NCBI RefSeq assembly: GCF_002214805.1
Contig: NZ_CP019914.1
Location: 1,736,001 to 1,800,000 of the forward strand
Direction of reading: 5' to 3'
DNA length: 64,000 nucleotides
DNA from: Brachyspira hampsonii
Lineage (GTDB): Bacteria > Spirochaetota > Brachyspiria > Brachyspirales > Brachyspiraceae
The notes beneath the pieces are model-generated. The model was not told the DNA's origin. It ran no database searches and saw only the letters and a program-made list of their open reading frames with translations. Positions within the stretch are counted from its first letter, which is position 1. Every line of letters starts with the position of its first letter. Positions 8,090-15,823 of the stretch are shown piece after piece. The translations under genes were made by a program, and so were the position numbers.

Positions 8090-9076
8090 ATGATTAAAGA
8101 GAAATATAAAATTTTAGGAGATAGTTTCAAGCAGTATATACCTCTTTCAAAAAATACTTTTGCTGAAACAAAAACTAATAAAATCACAGAAAAAAATATT
8201 GATGAGATTATAAACTCATTTATAAAAAGCACTATAGAAATATTTGTTTATAAGGGACATAAAGAAGATGATGAAAGAGAGGCTATTGGAAAAGTTGTAA
8301 GTTTAGAAAAAGATAATGAATCTATAGGACTTTATGCTGTTATAGAATGGTTTGATGAGAGCATAACAGAAAAGAAATCTTTTTATCCTTCTATTGAGAT
8401 GGTTGGTAAAAAATCTTATGAAGATGAAGATTTTATTTATTGGGAGAATTGCGGGATAAAAGCTGTTGCTGCAGTGGAATATCCTGCAAGCCGTAATGTG
8501 GATTTGCTTTGTGCTAGTGCCATTATAAACAGTGAAGATAATATTAACGGAGGATACATGCAAAAATTAAAAAGTGTATTAGAAAAATTATTAAGCGAAG
8601 AGAAAGAAACAGAAAATCAAGCTAGAGAAGAGTTAGTTTATTTATTTAAAAATGATGAAGAGATTCAAAATATTATTATTGATATTGTGGCAGAAAAATT
8701 GAGAGAAGACAATTTAAAAGACAATAAAGAGAGTAAAGAAAATAATAAAGCGTATAATAAAGATTTAAATAATTTATCCAACTTATCTAATAATACTTCA
8801 AATAATAAAGAATTAAATCTTTCGGCTATAACTTACGGAGATTGGTGTAATGAATATGCAGAAAGTCAGAATGCTGTAAGATGCTCTTCAAAATCAGAAA
8901 GCTCTACATACGCAAAGGCAAGAAAACTTTTTAAGGCAGGACTTAGCAAAGAGGAGATAATGTCAATAGTAAGAAATGATTTAGTACCTATTGGAGTAGG
9001 AGGCGGAGAAAAAATTAATTTATCAGCATTAAGCGAAGAAAATAAATACAGTGAAATAGCAAAACTTTTTAAATAA
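8090..9076 (+). CDS. Head maturation protease/scaffold (Mu gpI-like)
   Basis: 328 residues. The N-terminal ~150 residues contain 'FVYKGHKEDDEREAIGKVVSL', 'AVIEWFDESITEKKSFYPSIEM' and 'CGIKAVAAVEYPASRNVDLL', the order seen in Mu I-like proteases, where the last block corresponds to the 'LTALALTNNPA' type segment. An acidic, Asn/Lys-rich linker (about 170-245) and a C-terminal region with repeated 'LSALSEENKYSEIAKLFK' would be the scaffold part. Such proteins guide capsid assembly and cleave themselves and the scaffold. The position just before decoration and capsid genes is canonical. Good AAGGAG ribosome site. Confidence 0.72.
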   Translation: MIKEKYKILGDSFKQYIPLSKNTFAETKTNKITEKNIDEIINSFIKSTIEIFVYKGHKEDDEREAIGKVVSLEKDNESIGLYAVIEWFDESITEKKSFYPSIEMVGKKSYEDEDFIYWENCGIKAVAAVEYPASRNVDLLCASAIINSEDNINGGYMQKLKSVLEKLLSEEKETENQAREELVYLFKNDEEIQNIIIDIVAEKLREDNLKDNKESKENNKAYNKDLNNLSNLSNNTSNNKELNLSAITYGDWCNEYAESQNAVRCSSKSESSTYAKARKLFKAGLSKEEIMSIVRNDLVPIGVGGGEKINLSALSEENKYSEIAKLFK

Positions 9077-9137
9077 AGCTACAGCAAATTAATTTGTTGA
9101 ATTATATTAGTGTAGGCAATAAATAATAGGAGTTATA

Positions 9138-9506
9138 ATGGCACAAGGGGCTATAATAAAAGCAGGTATTCATAGTGATGAATCTAATTTACCAAAAAGA
9201 GGTTTTCCTGTAACAATAAAAAATGATAATGGAAAAGGCGTTTTCTCACTCTACAGCGATGGAAGTGTATTTGTAGGCGTTGCTTTGGAAGACGCTTTTT
9301 CCTATCAAGAGTTTGGATTAAGGGCAAATACAATATCGGTTTGCTATGATGGAATAGTAAATGCAGTTGTAGCTGAAAGTGTTGTAGCAGGAGATATCGT
9401 AACAGCTAGTGATGTAGGATTCAAAAAATCATTAGACGGACATGGAGTAGGAGTAGTTATAAGAGGCGGCAGCAATTATGCAGAGATACTTTTGAAATCT
9501 GTGTGA
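9138..9506 (+). CDS. Capsid decoration/stabilisation protein
   Basis: 122 residues, about 13 kDa, glycine- and valine-rich with beta-strand periodicity and no membrane segment. 'GVALEDAFSYQEFGLRANTISVCYDG' and 'VVAGDIVTASDVGFKKSLDGHGVGVVIRGGS' fit the small head-decoration proteins (DUF2190-like) that sit between protease and major capsid genes in many phages. Probably the VSH-1 Hvp13 equivalent by size. TAGGAG ribosome site. The capsid gene follows after a 170-bp gap filled by a repeat cassette. Confidence 0.68.
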   Translation: MAQGAIIKAGIHSDESNLPKRGFPVTIKNDNGKGVFSLYSDGSVFVGVALEDAFSYQEFGLRANTISVCYDGIVNAVVAESVVAGDIVTASDVGFKKSLDGHGVGVVIRGGSNYAEILLKSV

Positions 9507-9571
9507 TATTAATTTCTTATTCACATCGTATACAATTCAAGAAATACTGCAAGACTATCATAGTAATAAAT

Positions 9572-9660
9572 AAGTGAGCCGAAGCCCTTTCCACAGAGAC
9601 ACAGATGTATGCCTTAATTTATTAAGGCAAGTCTCAAGGCGTAGGCGAACATAACAACAG
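9572..9660 (+). repeat. 89-bp GAGC...GCGA cassette repeat before the capsid gene
   Basis: Begins AAGTGAGCC and ends GGCGAACATAACAACAG. The inside holds CACAGATGTATG and a perfect GCCTTAAT/ATTAAGGC hairpin. Its ends and length match cassettes at 50311, 52484 and 52573, but its interior is different. Confidence 0.8.
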
Positions 9661-9676
9661 TAGGAGTTAATTTAAA

Positions 9677-10720
9677 ATGAGCATACCTAATTTACAAAAT
9701 ATACAAAATAAACTTTTTCCAATTATCAATAAAGAAATGCCTAGATATATGGGGCAGACTAATTTTGTGAGCAAATATATACCAGAGATTTTTGTCGGTG
9801 TTTCTCAGGGAGCTATAGGAGGAGATTTAGATAATACAGCATTTAATCTCAAAAACATGTACGGCGGTACTTCTTTGGGGGATTTAAATATTTTTAATGA
9901 GTATCCTAAACATGAGGCTAGAGTTTTTAAAATGGAGCCTGAAGAATATTATATTGGAATAGACATTAACAGAATAGAAGAGATTAATGAACTTTATTCA
10001 AGAGATGAGAAAAAAGCAGGTGAAGAGATTTTAAATTATATAGCTCAGAAACTTGTATCAAGACTAGGTCTTTTAAGAGAAAGAAACCTAGCTGCAAAAG
10101 TTACAGATGCAAGTCTTTACGGAAGTACAAACACTGTTGATTTAACAGCAAAACCTATAAGCACTTGGACGGAGGCTGATATTGATAATTTCTTCTCTTC
10201 ATTTATAGATTTGGCTAAATATTTAAATTATGCTGTGGGAGGCAATCTATTTAATGACAGAATGGAGCTTCAAAATAACGGACAGAAACTTTATATAGTT
10301 ATTCCAATAGATGTATATATTAAACTTCAAGGCTTATTCAGATTATTTTCTAATTATATATCAATGATTGGAAATGATGCCAACGGAAAATATAAAGCAT
10401 TCAGACCAGATATTTTTAATGCGGTAACAAGCGGAATAACTGTTGTAGGCACAGCATTCAGAGTTGCAGATGATCATGAAGTGGATCAAATATATCAGCT
10501 AGAAAATCTTACAGATATATGGACAGGCTCATCAATTTATATGTTTACAACTTCATCTAATATACTTGATATGGCTTCAATAAAAGAGGTAGTATATTTA
10601 AATCATGATATAAGAGAAGTTGATATATTGGGCAATAATTTGTGGAGAACAAGAACAAAGAGATGCACAGTAGCTTCCAACCCTTACGGCTTCTGTAAAA
10701 TAGACTTGAGCTTGTCTTAA
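9677..10720 (+). CDS. Major capsid protein
   Basis: 347 residues, about 39 kDa. Features fitting a major head protein include an acidic 'EEYYIGIDINRIEEINELYSRDEKKAGEEIL' helix region (residues 94-125), a long mixed alpha/beta domain with 'KLYIVIPIDVYIKLQG', and a C-terminal 'DHEVDQIYQLENLTDIWTGSSIYMF' segment. It follows decoration and protease genes, as in many tailed phages. Size matches VSH-1 Hvp38. No N-terminal cleavage site can be named. Strong TAGGAG ribosome site immediately after the cassette repeat. Confidence 0.75.
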   Translation: MSIPNLQNIQNKLFPIINKEMPRYMGQTNFVSKYIPEIFVGVSQGAIGGDLDNTAFNLKNMYGGTSLGDLNIFNEYPKHEARVFKMEPEEYYIGIDINRIEEINELYSRDEKKAGEEILNYIAQKLVSRLGLLRERNLAAKVTDASLYGSTNTVDLTAKPISTWTEADIDNFFSSFIDLAKYLNYAVGGNLFNDRMELQNNGQKLYIVIPIDVYIKLQGLFRLFSNYISMIGNDANGKYKAFRPDIFNAVTSGITVVGTAFRVADDHEVDQIYQLENLTDIWTGSSIYMFTTSSNILDMASIKEVVYLNHDIREVDILGNNLWRTRTKRCTVASNPYGFCKIDLSLS

Positions 10721-10830
10721 TATAATTAATTTCTAGAAATTTATATTGTAAAAATATGTATTAATCATGGTAATACCTGAAATTTAAACTGCTACTTGCT
10801 AAAGGCACGCATAGTGAGGCGGACTTTGTC

Positions 10831-10919
10831 AAATGCAGTTCTTTTGGTTCTTTTATACCAATAAAAGAACTGGGGTGCTGCGTAGCACACAGAGTGGTGG
10901 GCAAAGCCCTGCAAATATT
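10831..10919 (-). repeat. Right arm of 89-bp perfect inverted repeat
   Basis: Exact reverse complement of 7494-7582. Preceded at 10804 by GGCACGCATAGTGAGGCGGACTT-type sequence related to the other GC-rich repeats. Confidence 0.92.
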
Positions 10920-10969
10920 AAAATTATGAATATATACTAAAAAATTTTAAGTTTGTAAATTTTTATTCA

Positions 10970-11208
10970 ACTTTTTCCCGCCGCAAAAAGTTGCAAAAAG
11001 TGCAAGTATTTAAATTATTATTAAATCGTACTAATCATTTATTACATGTGGTATAAATTGTTAAATTTAGTATAATATATAGCCTTTCGCTGCCGAAGGC
11101 ACGCAGAGCGGCGGGCTGTGCCTGCTTCTTTGTGGCACGCCACAGGCGGACAGCGTCAAAAAGAAGTGGGGTTTGGCACGACTGTGTACTTCGCAGCAAA
11201 GCCACAAA
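10970..11208. repeat. GC-rich hairpin repeat cluster downstream of the capsid gene
   Basis: CAACTTT/AAAGTTG hairpin at about 10970-11000 with CCCGCCGC inside, sharing its right flank with the repeat at 4751. Then 11082-11208 contains a GCCTT/AAGGC hairpin, and CTTCTTT/AAAGAAG around GGCACGCCACAGGCGGACAGCGTC. The 10721-11382 gap has no convincing gene. Confidence 0.65.
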
Positions 11209-11382
11209 TATAATAAAAAAATACTAAAATAAAAAACTATTAGTGTTAAAAAAATTTAGTTTTGAAACAAGTTTAATATAAATTAAATATTTATTTTGTA
11301 TTTATATAATAGGAAGATTTGAATTTAATAATTACAATAAATTAATATTTAAGTAAAAGTTTTACTATAAAAAAGAGGCGTT

Positions 11383-11679
11383 ATGTCAAAGAAATCTTTA
11401 TTATTTTTTTTAGAAAATAGTATTACTAATAAAGAAATAAAAGCTAATGATTATGTTGTATCAAGAGTTGGATATTTCTTTAGAGATGTGCATGAGAGAA
11501 GATGCAAGGTAATAGTTGAAAGCGATTTAAATATATCTTTAAGCGATTCATTTTTGATTATAAGCAAAGAGGAAGCAGAGGAGCTTATAAGAGAGAAGAT
11601 GAAGCCTGATGATGTTATCAATTATCTTAAAGAAGAAAATAGAAAGCTAAAAGATAAGATAAAAGAGCTTGAGGCTTAA
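11383..11679 (+). CDS. Small GTA head-region protein with C-terminal coiled coil
   Basis: 98 residues, about 11.5 kDa. The first 65 residues look globular ('NDYVVSRVGYFFRDVHERRCKVIVESD'); residues 70-98 form a charged helix with heptad spacing ('INYLKEENRKLKDKIKELEA'). It lies between the capsid and the putative connector genes and has an AGAGG ribosome site. No family is recognised; a head-completion or accessory role is inferred only from position. Confidence 0.6.
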   Translation: MSKKSLLFFLENSITNKEIKANDYVVSRVGYFFRDVHERRCKVIVESDLNISLSDSFLIISKEEAEELIREKMKPDDVINYLKEENRKLKDKIKELEA

Positions 11680-11747
11680 TTTATTTTTATGTGCTGTCTT
11701 AAATTATATTTTGAGGCAGTACATTAAAACTAAAAAAGGAAATTAAT

Positions 11748-12131
11748 ATGCAGGAATATATTTACGAGCCTGATATAAATTATTTTAAAAGCATATTTAA
11801 AATGTTTAACTATGATGATATTGATACAGACTTTTTAGAAGAACAGCTTAAAAGTTATACTATTCAGTTTAGAAGAATGATTTTGAATATGAATTATACA
11901 GAACCTACAGAAGAAAACGGGCTTCCATACATATCTATAAAAAATTATATATGCTATGAGGCGGCAAGGCTTTTAACTGTTAATTTTGTTTCAAACAGCG
12001 ACTTGATAAATTTTATTCGTACAGAAAGTCTGCGTCTAAAAGAGCTTGCTATAAAAGATTTATCAAGCATTGTAGTTGGTGAAAATAGTTATGATAGTGT
12101 TAGTTTAGAAGGCCGAATAAAAAAGCCTTAA
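11748..12131 (+). CDS. Putative head-tail connector protein
   Basis: 127 residues, about 15 kDa, mostly helical, no membrane segment. Its position, second gene after the capsid, and size match head-tail connector (gp6/gp15-type) proteins, which are small helical bundles that dock under the portal. The middle has 'GLPYISIKNYICYEAARLLTVNF', a helix typical of such adaptors. Family assignment is by position and size only. AAGGAAA ribosome site. Confidence 0.55.
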   Translation: MQEYIYEPDINYFKSIFKMFNYDDIDTDFLEEQLKSYTIQFRRMILNMNYTEPTEENGLPYISIKNYICYEAARLLTVNFVSNSDLINFIRTESLRLKELAIKDLSSIVVGENSYDSVSLEGRIKKP

Positions 12132-12170
12132 ATCGTACTAAAAAATAAATAAAAAATCAAAAGGTTTATT

Positions 12171-12728
12171 ATGATACATTTTAAAAACAGCGTTATATAT
12201 GTTTTAGATAATTTTATGAACTTTATGGCTGATGAATATATTGATTTGTCTGGCAATAAAGTTGAAGGCGATAATCAATTAAATAAACTTTTAGATGATA
12301 AATTAAAAATAGAATATTTCAGTTTAGGAGCTTTGAGATCTATGAGCAAATCATTTCTTTGGGCTTCAATAGCAGAAGGAGAAAGCAGGGGAAGCAATTC
12401 ATATATAGGGGACTCTGCAGGTTTTGCTGATGATATATGTTTAAAAGCAACAGTATATAAAGAGCTTAAAGCTGGAGAATCATTTTTAGCTTATAATATC
12501 ATACCTTTAGCACTTAATCAGGCAGCACGTTATTGGATATCAAAACTCAATGATGAGGGCGAGCGTATAGCATTATCGCCTATTATCAAATGGGAAGCTC
12601 CTTCATTTGACAGTGAAAACAGTAAAAGACCATTTAATGATTTTTCATCTATAAGGGGAGTTAATTTTTCTCTTGATATTAATTTCAAGATTATGACAGG
12701 GAGTTATTTAAATGAAGTTCTTTACTAA
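12171..12728 (+). CDS. GTA head/tail-joining region protein
   Basis: 185 residues, about 21 kDa. 'AEGESRGSNSYIGDSAGFADDICLKATVYKELKAGESFLAYNIIPLALNQAARYW' suggests a mixed fold. It overlaps the next gene by 17 bases. Placed between connector and tail tube, it may be a head closure or tail terminator protein; a head protein of comparable size (Hvp24) with an overlapping neighbour is reported before Hvp53 in Brachyspira GTAs. No family motif is certain. Confidence 0.6.
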   Translation: MIHFKNSVIYVLDNFMNFMADEYIDLSGNKVEGDNQLNKLLDDKLKIEYFSLGALRSMSKSFLWASIAEGESRGSNSYIGDSAGFADDICLKATVYKELKAGESFLAYNIIPLALNQAARYWISKLNDEGERIALSPIIKWEAPSFDSENSKRPFNDFSSIRGVNFSLDINFKIMTGSYLNEVLY

Positions 12729-12984
12729 TTTAATTAATAATTCATTTAATAAAAAAGTTTATGATTATGTTCAAAACAGAGATAAACTTTATAAAGTAAA
12801 AATCACTTCTTCTTCAGAGAATGCCAAAATAATAATGAATGAAGAAGAAAAATATTTCGGAGCTTATAAGAATGCTGAAGTGATAAATTATCAAGTAAGT
12901 ATTGAAGGTTATAAAACTAAAGAGGGAAGTATAACAGTTAATAACAGTGATGTTTTAGAGAATGTAGTTTTAGATAGCATTTAA
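12712..12984 (+). CDS. Small PEGA-like GTA protein overlapping the upstream gene
   Basis: 90 residues. The C-terminal 60 residues read 'KVKITSSSENAKIIMNEEEKYFGAYKNAEVINYQVSIEGYKTKEGSITVNNSD', the pattern of a PEGA-type beta domain (small strand pairs ending in 'V.i.GY'). It starts inside the previous gene with its own GGGAG site, which suggests coupled translation. Role unknown; a virion surface or joining protein is plausible from position. Confidence 0.6.
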   Translation: MKFFTNLINNSFNKKVYDYVQNRDKLYKVKITSSSENAKIIMNEEEKYFGAYKNAEVINYQVSIEGYKTKEGSITVNNSDVLENVVLDSI

Positions 12985-13005
12985 TATTACTAATAAATTT
13001 TTTTA

Positions 13006-13190
13006 TACACGCGTTGAACGAAATTTTATATATAGTTGGTATTAGAATTATTATTTTATTTATATTGTATTGGTTAAGTTTAACGCGTGTCAATTTATAC
13101 ATTTTGCGTAGAGTAGATTTTGGGGCGGGTGGGCGGGAATGTATAAAATATTTTTTTGCGTAAAATAATTTTTAAAATTGTGAGTGTATA
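13006..13190. repeat. Structured leader before the tail-tube gene
   Basis: ACACGCGTT (13006-13014) pairs with AACGCGTGT (13081-13089), and TTATACATT (13095-13103) with AATGTATAA (13138-13146). The second loop holds GGGGCGGGTGGGCGGG. A T7GCGTA motif follows. The GC-rich blocks stand out from the AT-rich surroundings. Confidence 0.6.
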
Positions 13191-13193
13191 ATA

Positions 13194-14591
13194 ATGAGCA
13201 TTTTTGATTTGAAAGGTAATTTAATGAATGATGAGGACGGCTTAAAAGTTGTAAGCGGTTCTAGTTATAAAGTAAGAATAGCAAAGACAAAAAATAGAGA
13301 TGAAAAAATAGATTTCTCTTCTGATGATGTTAAAGGAAAATATTTAATATATCCTTCACAAGTTGGACTTACTCCTACTACAGAATCAATGAGTAAGGAA
13401 TATATAGGTGCACCCTCTTCTGAAAGTTATGCGGGAGCTACCACTTATGCAGGAGATATTTCATACGGGGCTTTTCCTAATTCTAATGCATACTATGCGA
13501 GCTTAATATGGGCTAATGTACATACAAAAGAAACATCAGGAAATCTACTATGTATTAACTCTTTTAATAATTTTGCCATTAGATTTAATAAGTCTTCAGA
13601 AGATGAAAGTATTAATATGCTTGAAATTATAATAGAAGAAGATGATGGTTATAGCAGTAATTTTATTGATATTTATACTTCTATGAAGCAGAAAGATTTG
13701 ATTGATGCTTTAAATAAAATAACAAATATAAAAGCATTTTTAATGACAGGAAGCGAAGAAGACGAAATTGATTTTACTAATATAATAAATGAATTAAAAG
13801 AGTATAATACTGAAAATAATAAAACAGAATATTTACTTAGTTTTAAAAGAGTAGGGCTTATAGAGAGCGGGGCATTCACAGAAGAAAGTAAAAAGAAATA
13901 TCCAAAATATCAAAGTATAATACACCCTAGATTTGGAGAGGCACAGTATTATAATATAGCTTTGTATGACAGTTCAAAGAATATGGACGGAAATCAATAT
14001 ATAGGCTGTGAGAGTAAATCAATTAATTTTAATTTTGCAAATAAGGCTATGACAGAAATAAGTTCTTCATTATGGGCTTTAGATGAAGAAAAAATAGATA
14101 AAGATGCAGTTTTATATGAAGAGAGAGCAGAAGAAAGAGATGTTGTAATGGCACAGACTTCAAAATATCCTACAAAACTTTTTATTAATGGAACAGAGGC
14201 TTCTTCTGTAAGCGATATTTCTTTATCATTTGAATGGACTAAAGAAGAGAAGTTTAATATTTCAGCAAAGAGATACGGCTTTCCAAATTCAAAGTTTACA
14301 CTTAGTTTTTCAGGCAATGCAGTTTTTAATACTCAGTCAAAAGAGATATTTTATGACAGAGTTTTAAATGGAAATAGGCAGTCATTTATAATATCATCAA
14401 AAACAAGATTTAAAAATAAAGATTACCCTTTTGTATTTGTAAGTACTGATGTGGGAGGAAGTCCATCATTTCCAGCAATAGAGCCTAAAGAACTTTCAAT
14501 ATCTTTAAATAATTTTAAGGCAGCAGAGCAGTCAAATGATATGAACAGTAATTATTTGATAGCATTTACTGACAGAGAGGATTTATTTTGA
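13194..14591 (+). CDS. Major tail (tube) protein
   Basis: 465 residues, about 52 kDa. The N-terminal part has 'EYIGAPSSESYAGATTYAGDISYGAFPNS', resembling tail tube proteins that begin with a target-peptide loop and strand pair ('...G..t..G......p'). The C-terminal part has 'ISLSFEWTKEEKFNISAKRYGFPNSKFTLSFSGNAVF' and ends in a long beta-rich segment. Position right before the tail chaperone pair is canonical. The size agrees with VSH-1 tail protein Hvp53. A sheath is less likely because VSH-1 tails are non-contractile. Confidence 0.62.
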   Translation: MSIFDLKGNLMNDEDGLKVVSGSSYKVRIAKTKNRDEKIDFSSDDVKGKYLIYPSQVGLTPTTESMSKEYIGAPSSESYAGATTYAGDISYGAFPNSNAYYASLIWANVHTKETSGNLLCINSFNNFAIRFNKSSEDESINMLEIIIEEDDGYSSNFIDIYTSMKQKDLIDALNKITNIKAFLMTGSEEDEIDFTNIINELKEYNTENNKTEYLLSFKRVGLIESGAFTEESKKKYPKYQSIIHPRFGEAQYYNIALYDSSKNMDGNQYIGCESKSINFNFANKAMTEISSSLWALDEEKIDKDAVLYEERAEERDVVMAQTSKYPTKLFINGTEASSVSDISLSFEWTKEEKFNISAKRYGFPNSKFTLSFSGNAVFNTQSKEIFYDRVLNGNRQSFIISSKTRFKNKDYPFVFVSTDVGGSPSFPAIEPKELSISLNNFKAAEQSNDMNSNYLIAFTDREDLF

Positions 14592-14597
14592 TGTAAT

Positions 14598-14915
14598 TTA
14601 TTTTTTTATTAACGAATTATATTTGTCCTTTTCTAATATTATCATATTTGATATGAATGTACTATTTGAATATTCAAAATTAATTTTTTGTGGTTTGTAT
14701 TTTAAATTAAAATTATTTTTTGATAACGAATATAAATTATAATATATATTTGATTGATTATATGTATTAAATTTATCAGTTAAAATATTTTTATTATAAG
14801 TGATATCAAATATATTAAAATAATTTTTTATATTTTGTGAAAAGAAAATATTATTAAAACAAAAATAATATAATTTTAAACAGTAAAAAATCAATATTAT
14901 AATTTTTATTTTCAT
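14598..14915 (-). CDS. Doubtful antisense ORF with a signal-like N-terminus
   Basis: 105 residues on the strand opposite to the GTA. The N-terminus (MKIKIIILIFYCLKLYYFCF) is hydrophobic like a signal peptide and the remainder is Asn/Tyr/Lys-rich. It sits in a 517-bp gap, so it is not a shadow of another gene, but there is no ribosome site and the composition is what random AT-rich DNA gives. Kept as a weak candidate. Confidence 0.25.
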   Translation of the reverse strand: MKIKIIILIFYCLKLYYFCFNNIFFSQNIKNYFNIFDITYNKNILTDKFNTYNQSNIYYNLYSLSKNNFNLKYKPQKINFEYSNSTFISNMIILEKDKYNSLIKK

Positions 14916-14990
14916 AGAAGTATTATAAATATAATATTAATAATATCAATATAAAAATTTAATATTAGTATAAAGTGTTATAATTGTAAA

Positions 14991-15110
14991 TTGTTATAGC
15001 CTATGAGTGAAAAAATTAAGGAGAATTTAAAAAATCTCCTTATATTTTTGAACCTATGACAATGTAATTGTCATAGCCTATCAGTGAAAAAATTAAGGAG
15101 AATTTAAAAT
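14991..15110 (+). promoter_or_regulatory. Duplicated leader with hairpin that captures a ribosome site
   Basis: A 43-base segment ending in the ribosome site AAGGAGAATTTAAAA occurs twice (14991-15033 and 15068-15110) with two mismatches. In the first copy TAAGGAGA (15017-15024) pairs with TCTCCTTA (15035-15042), followed by TATTTTT, a possible terminator or attenuator. ATGACAAT/ATTGTCAT (about 15056-15074) forms a second hairpin. The second copy serves the gene starting at 15109. Confidence 0.7.
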
Positions 15111-15465
15111 GGAAAAGTTAGAATTTAAATGCATTGATTTTTTTAATAGATATATTGTAGAAGAAATTGTTTATAAAGATGACGGAGAAAATATTGTCCC
15201 TGTTAAAGTGTTAAGTCGCTCTACTTTAGGAAGTAAGTTTAAAAGCGATGATATTATAAGTATTAATCGTCCTAGCTTTAATGAAAACCTTAAATATGTA
15301 AGAGAGAAAGAAGAGAAGATTATAGATGATGATATTTTTAAATGGCTTGATGTTAGAATAAATGGTACTCTTGCTGTAAGTCTTCTCGATGAATGGAGTA
15401 CTAAAGACATTAATGAGTTTGCACAGGTTATAAAAAGTTTTTTGCTAGAGAGAAGAATTATGTAA
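15109..15465 (+). CDS. Tail assembly chaperone, zero-frame product (gpG-like)
   Basis: 118 residues. It follows the major tail protein, the usual place of the tail assembly chaperone. The end of the gene carries T TTT TTG at 15438-15444 in the correct zero-frame phase (agT TTT TTG) for a -1 slip. Slipping there opens the frame of the next gene without a stop, giving a fused product as in the gpG/gpGT system of lambda. The stop and the next start overlap as TAATG, so reinitiation is an alternative. No sequence family is claimed. Confidence 0.62.
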   Translation: MEKLEFKCIDFFNRYIVEEIVYKDDGENIVPVKVLSRSTLGSKFKSDDIISINRPSFNENLKYVREKEEKIIDDDIFKWLDVRINGTLAVSLLDEWSTKDINEFAQVIKSFLLERRIM

Positions 15466-15764
15466 TGCGTAATGCACATACTTTTTCTATAATAGAGCAG
15501 ACAGAAATTGATAATCTTACCCATTATGCTTTTAATAATAGAGAAGTTAAATATGATGACTTTTGTTATTTTAATGACTGCCTTATAAGTTTGTATACAG
15601 CTTCTTTGTTTTGGAATAAAATAATACTTGAGGCTTGGTATCAGATAATAAGCGGGAGATTTGTATATTGCCGTTATGATGAAGATGATTATTTGAGATT
15701 AGGTCTTAATTACGCTATTTTTAGGTTTAAGATTTTAATAGACAAATCAATTAATAATAAATAA
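15465..15764 (+). CDS. Tail assembly chaperone extension (gpT-like)
   Basis: 99 residues, read in the -1 frame relative to the upstream gene and overlapping its stop codon by one base. It can be made alone or as the C-terminal part of a frameshifted fusion starting at 15438-15444. The sequence is aromatic- and acidic-rich ('REVKYDDFCYFNDCLISLYTASLFWNK'), with no membrane segment or known motif. In lambda-like phages the tape measure gene follows; here a 284-residue protein follows instead. Confidence 0.58.
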   Translation: MRNAHTFSIIEQTEIDNLTHYAFNNREVKYDDFCYFNDCLISLYTASLFWNKIILEAWYQIISGRFVYCRYDEDDYLRLGLNYAIFRFKILIDKSINNK

Positions 15765-15823
15765 TTATTAAATATAGTTTTTCATTTTTTATTCTAATTA
15801 AATTTATATATTTCGGAGATATC

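Noticed and set aside
13194-14591. Tail sheath protein
   Set aside because: Size alone would allow it, but the N-terminal pattern is more tube-like and VSH-1-type tails are non-contractile.
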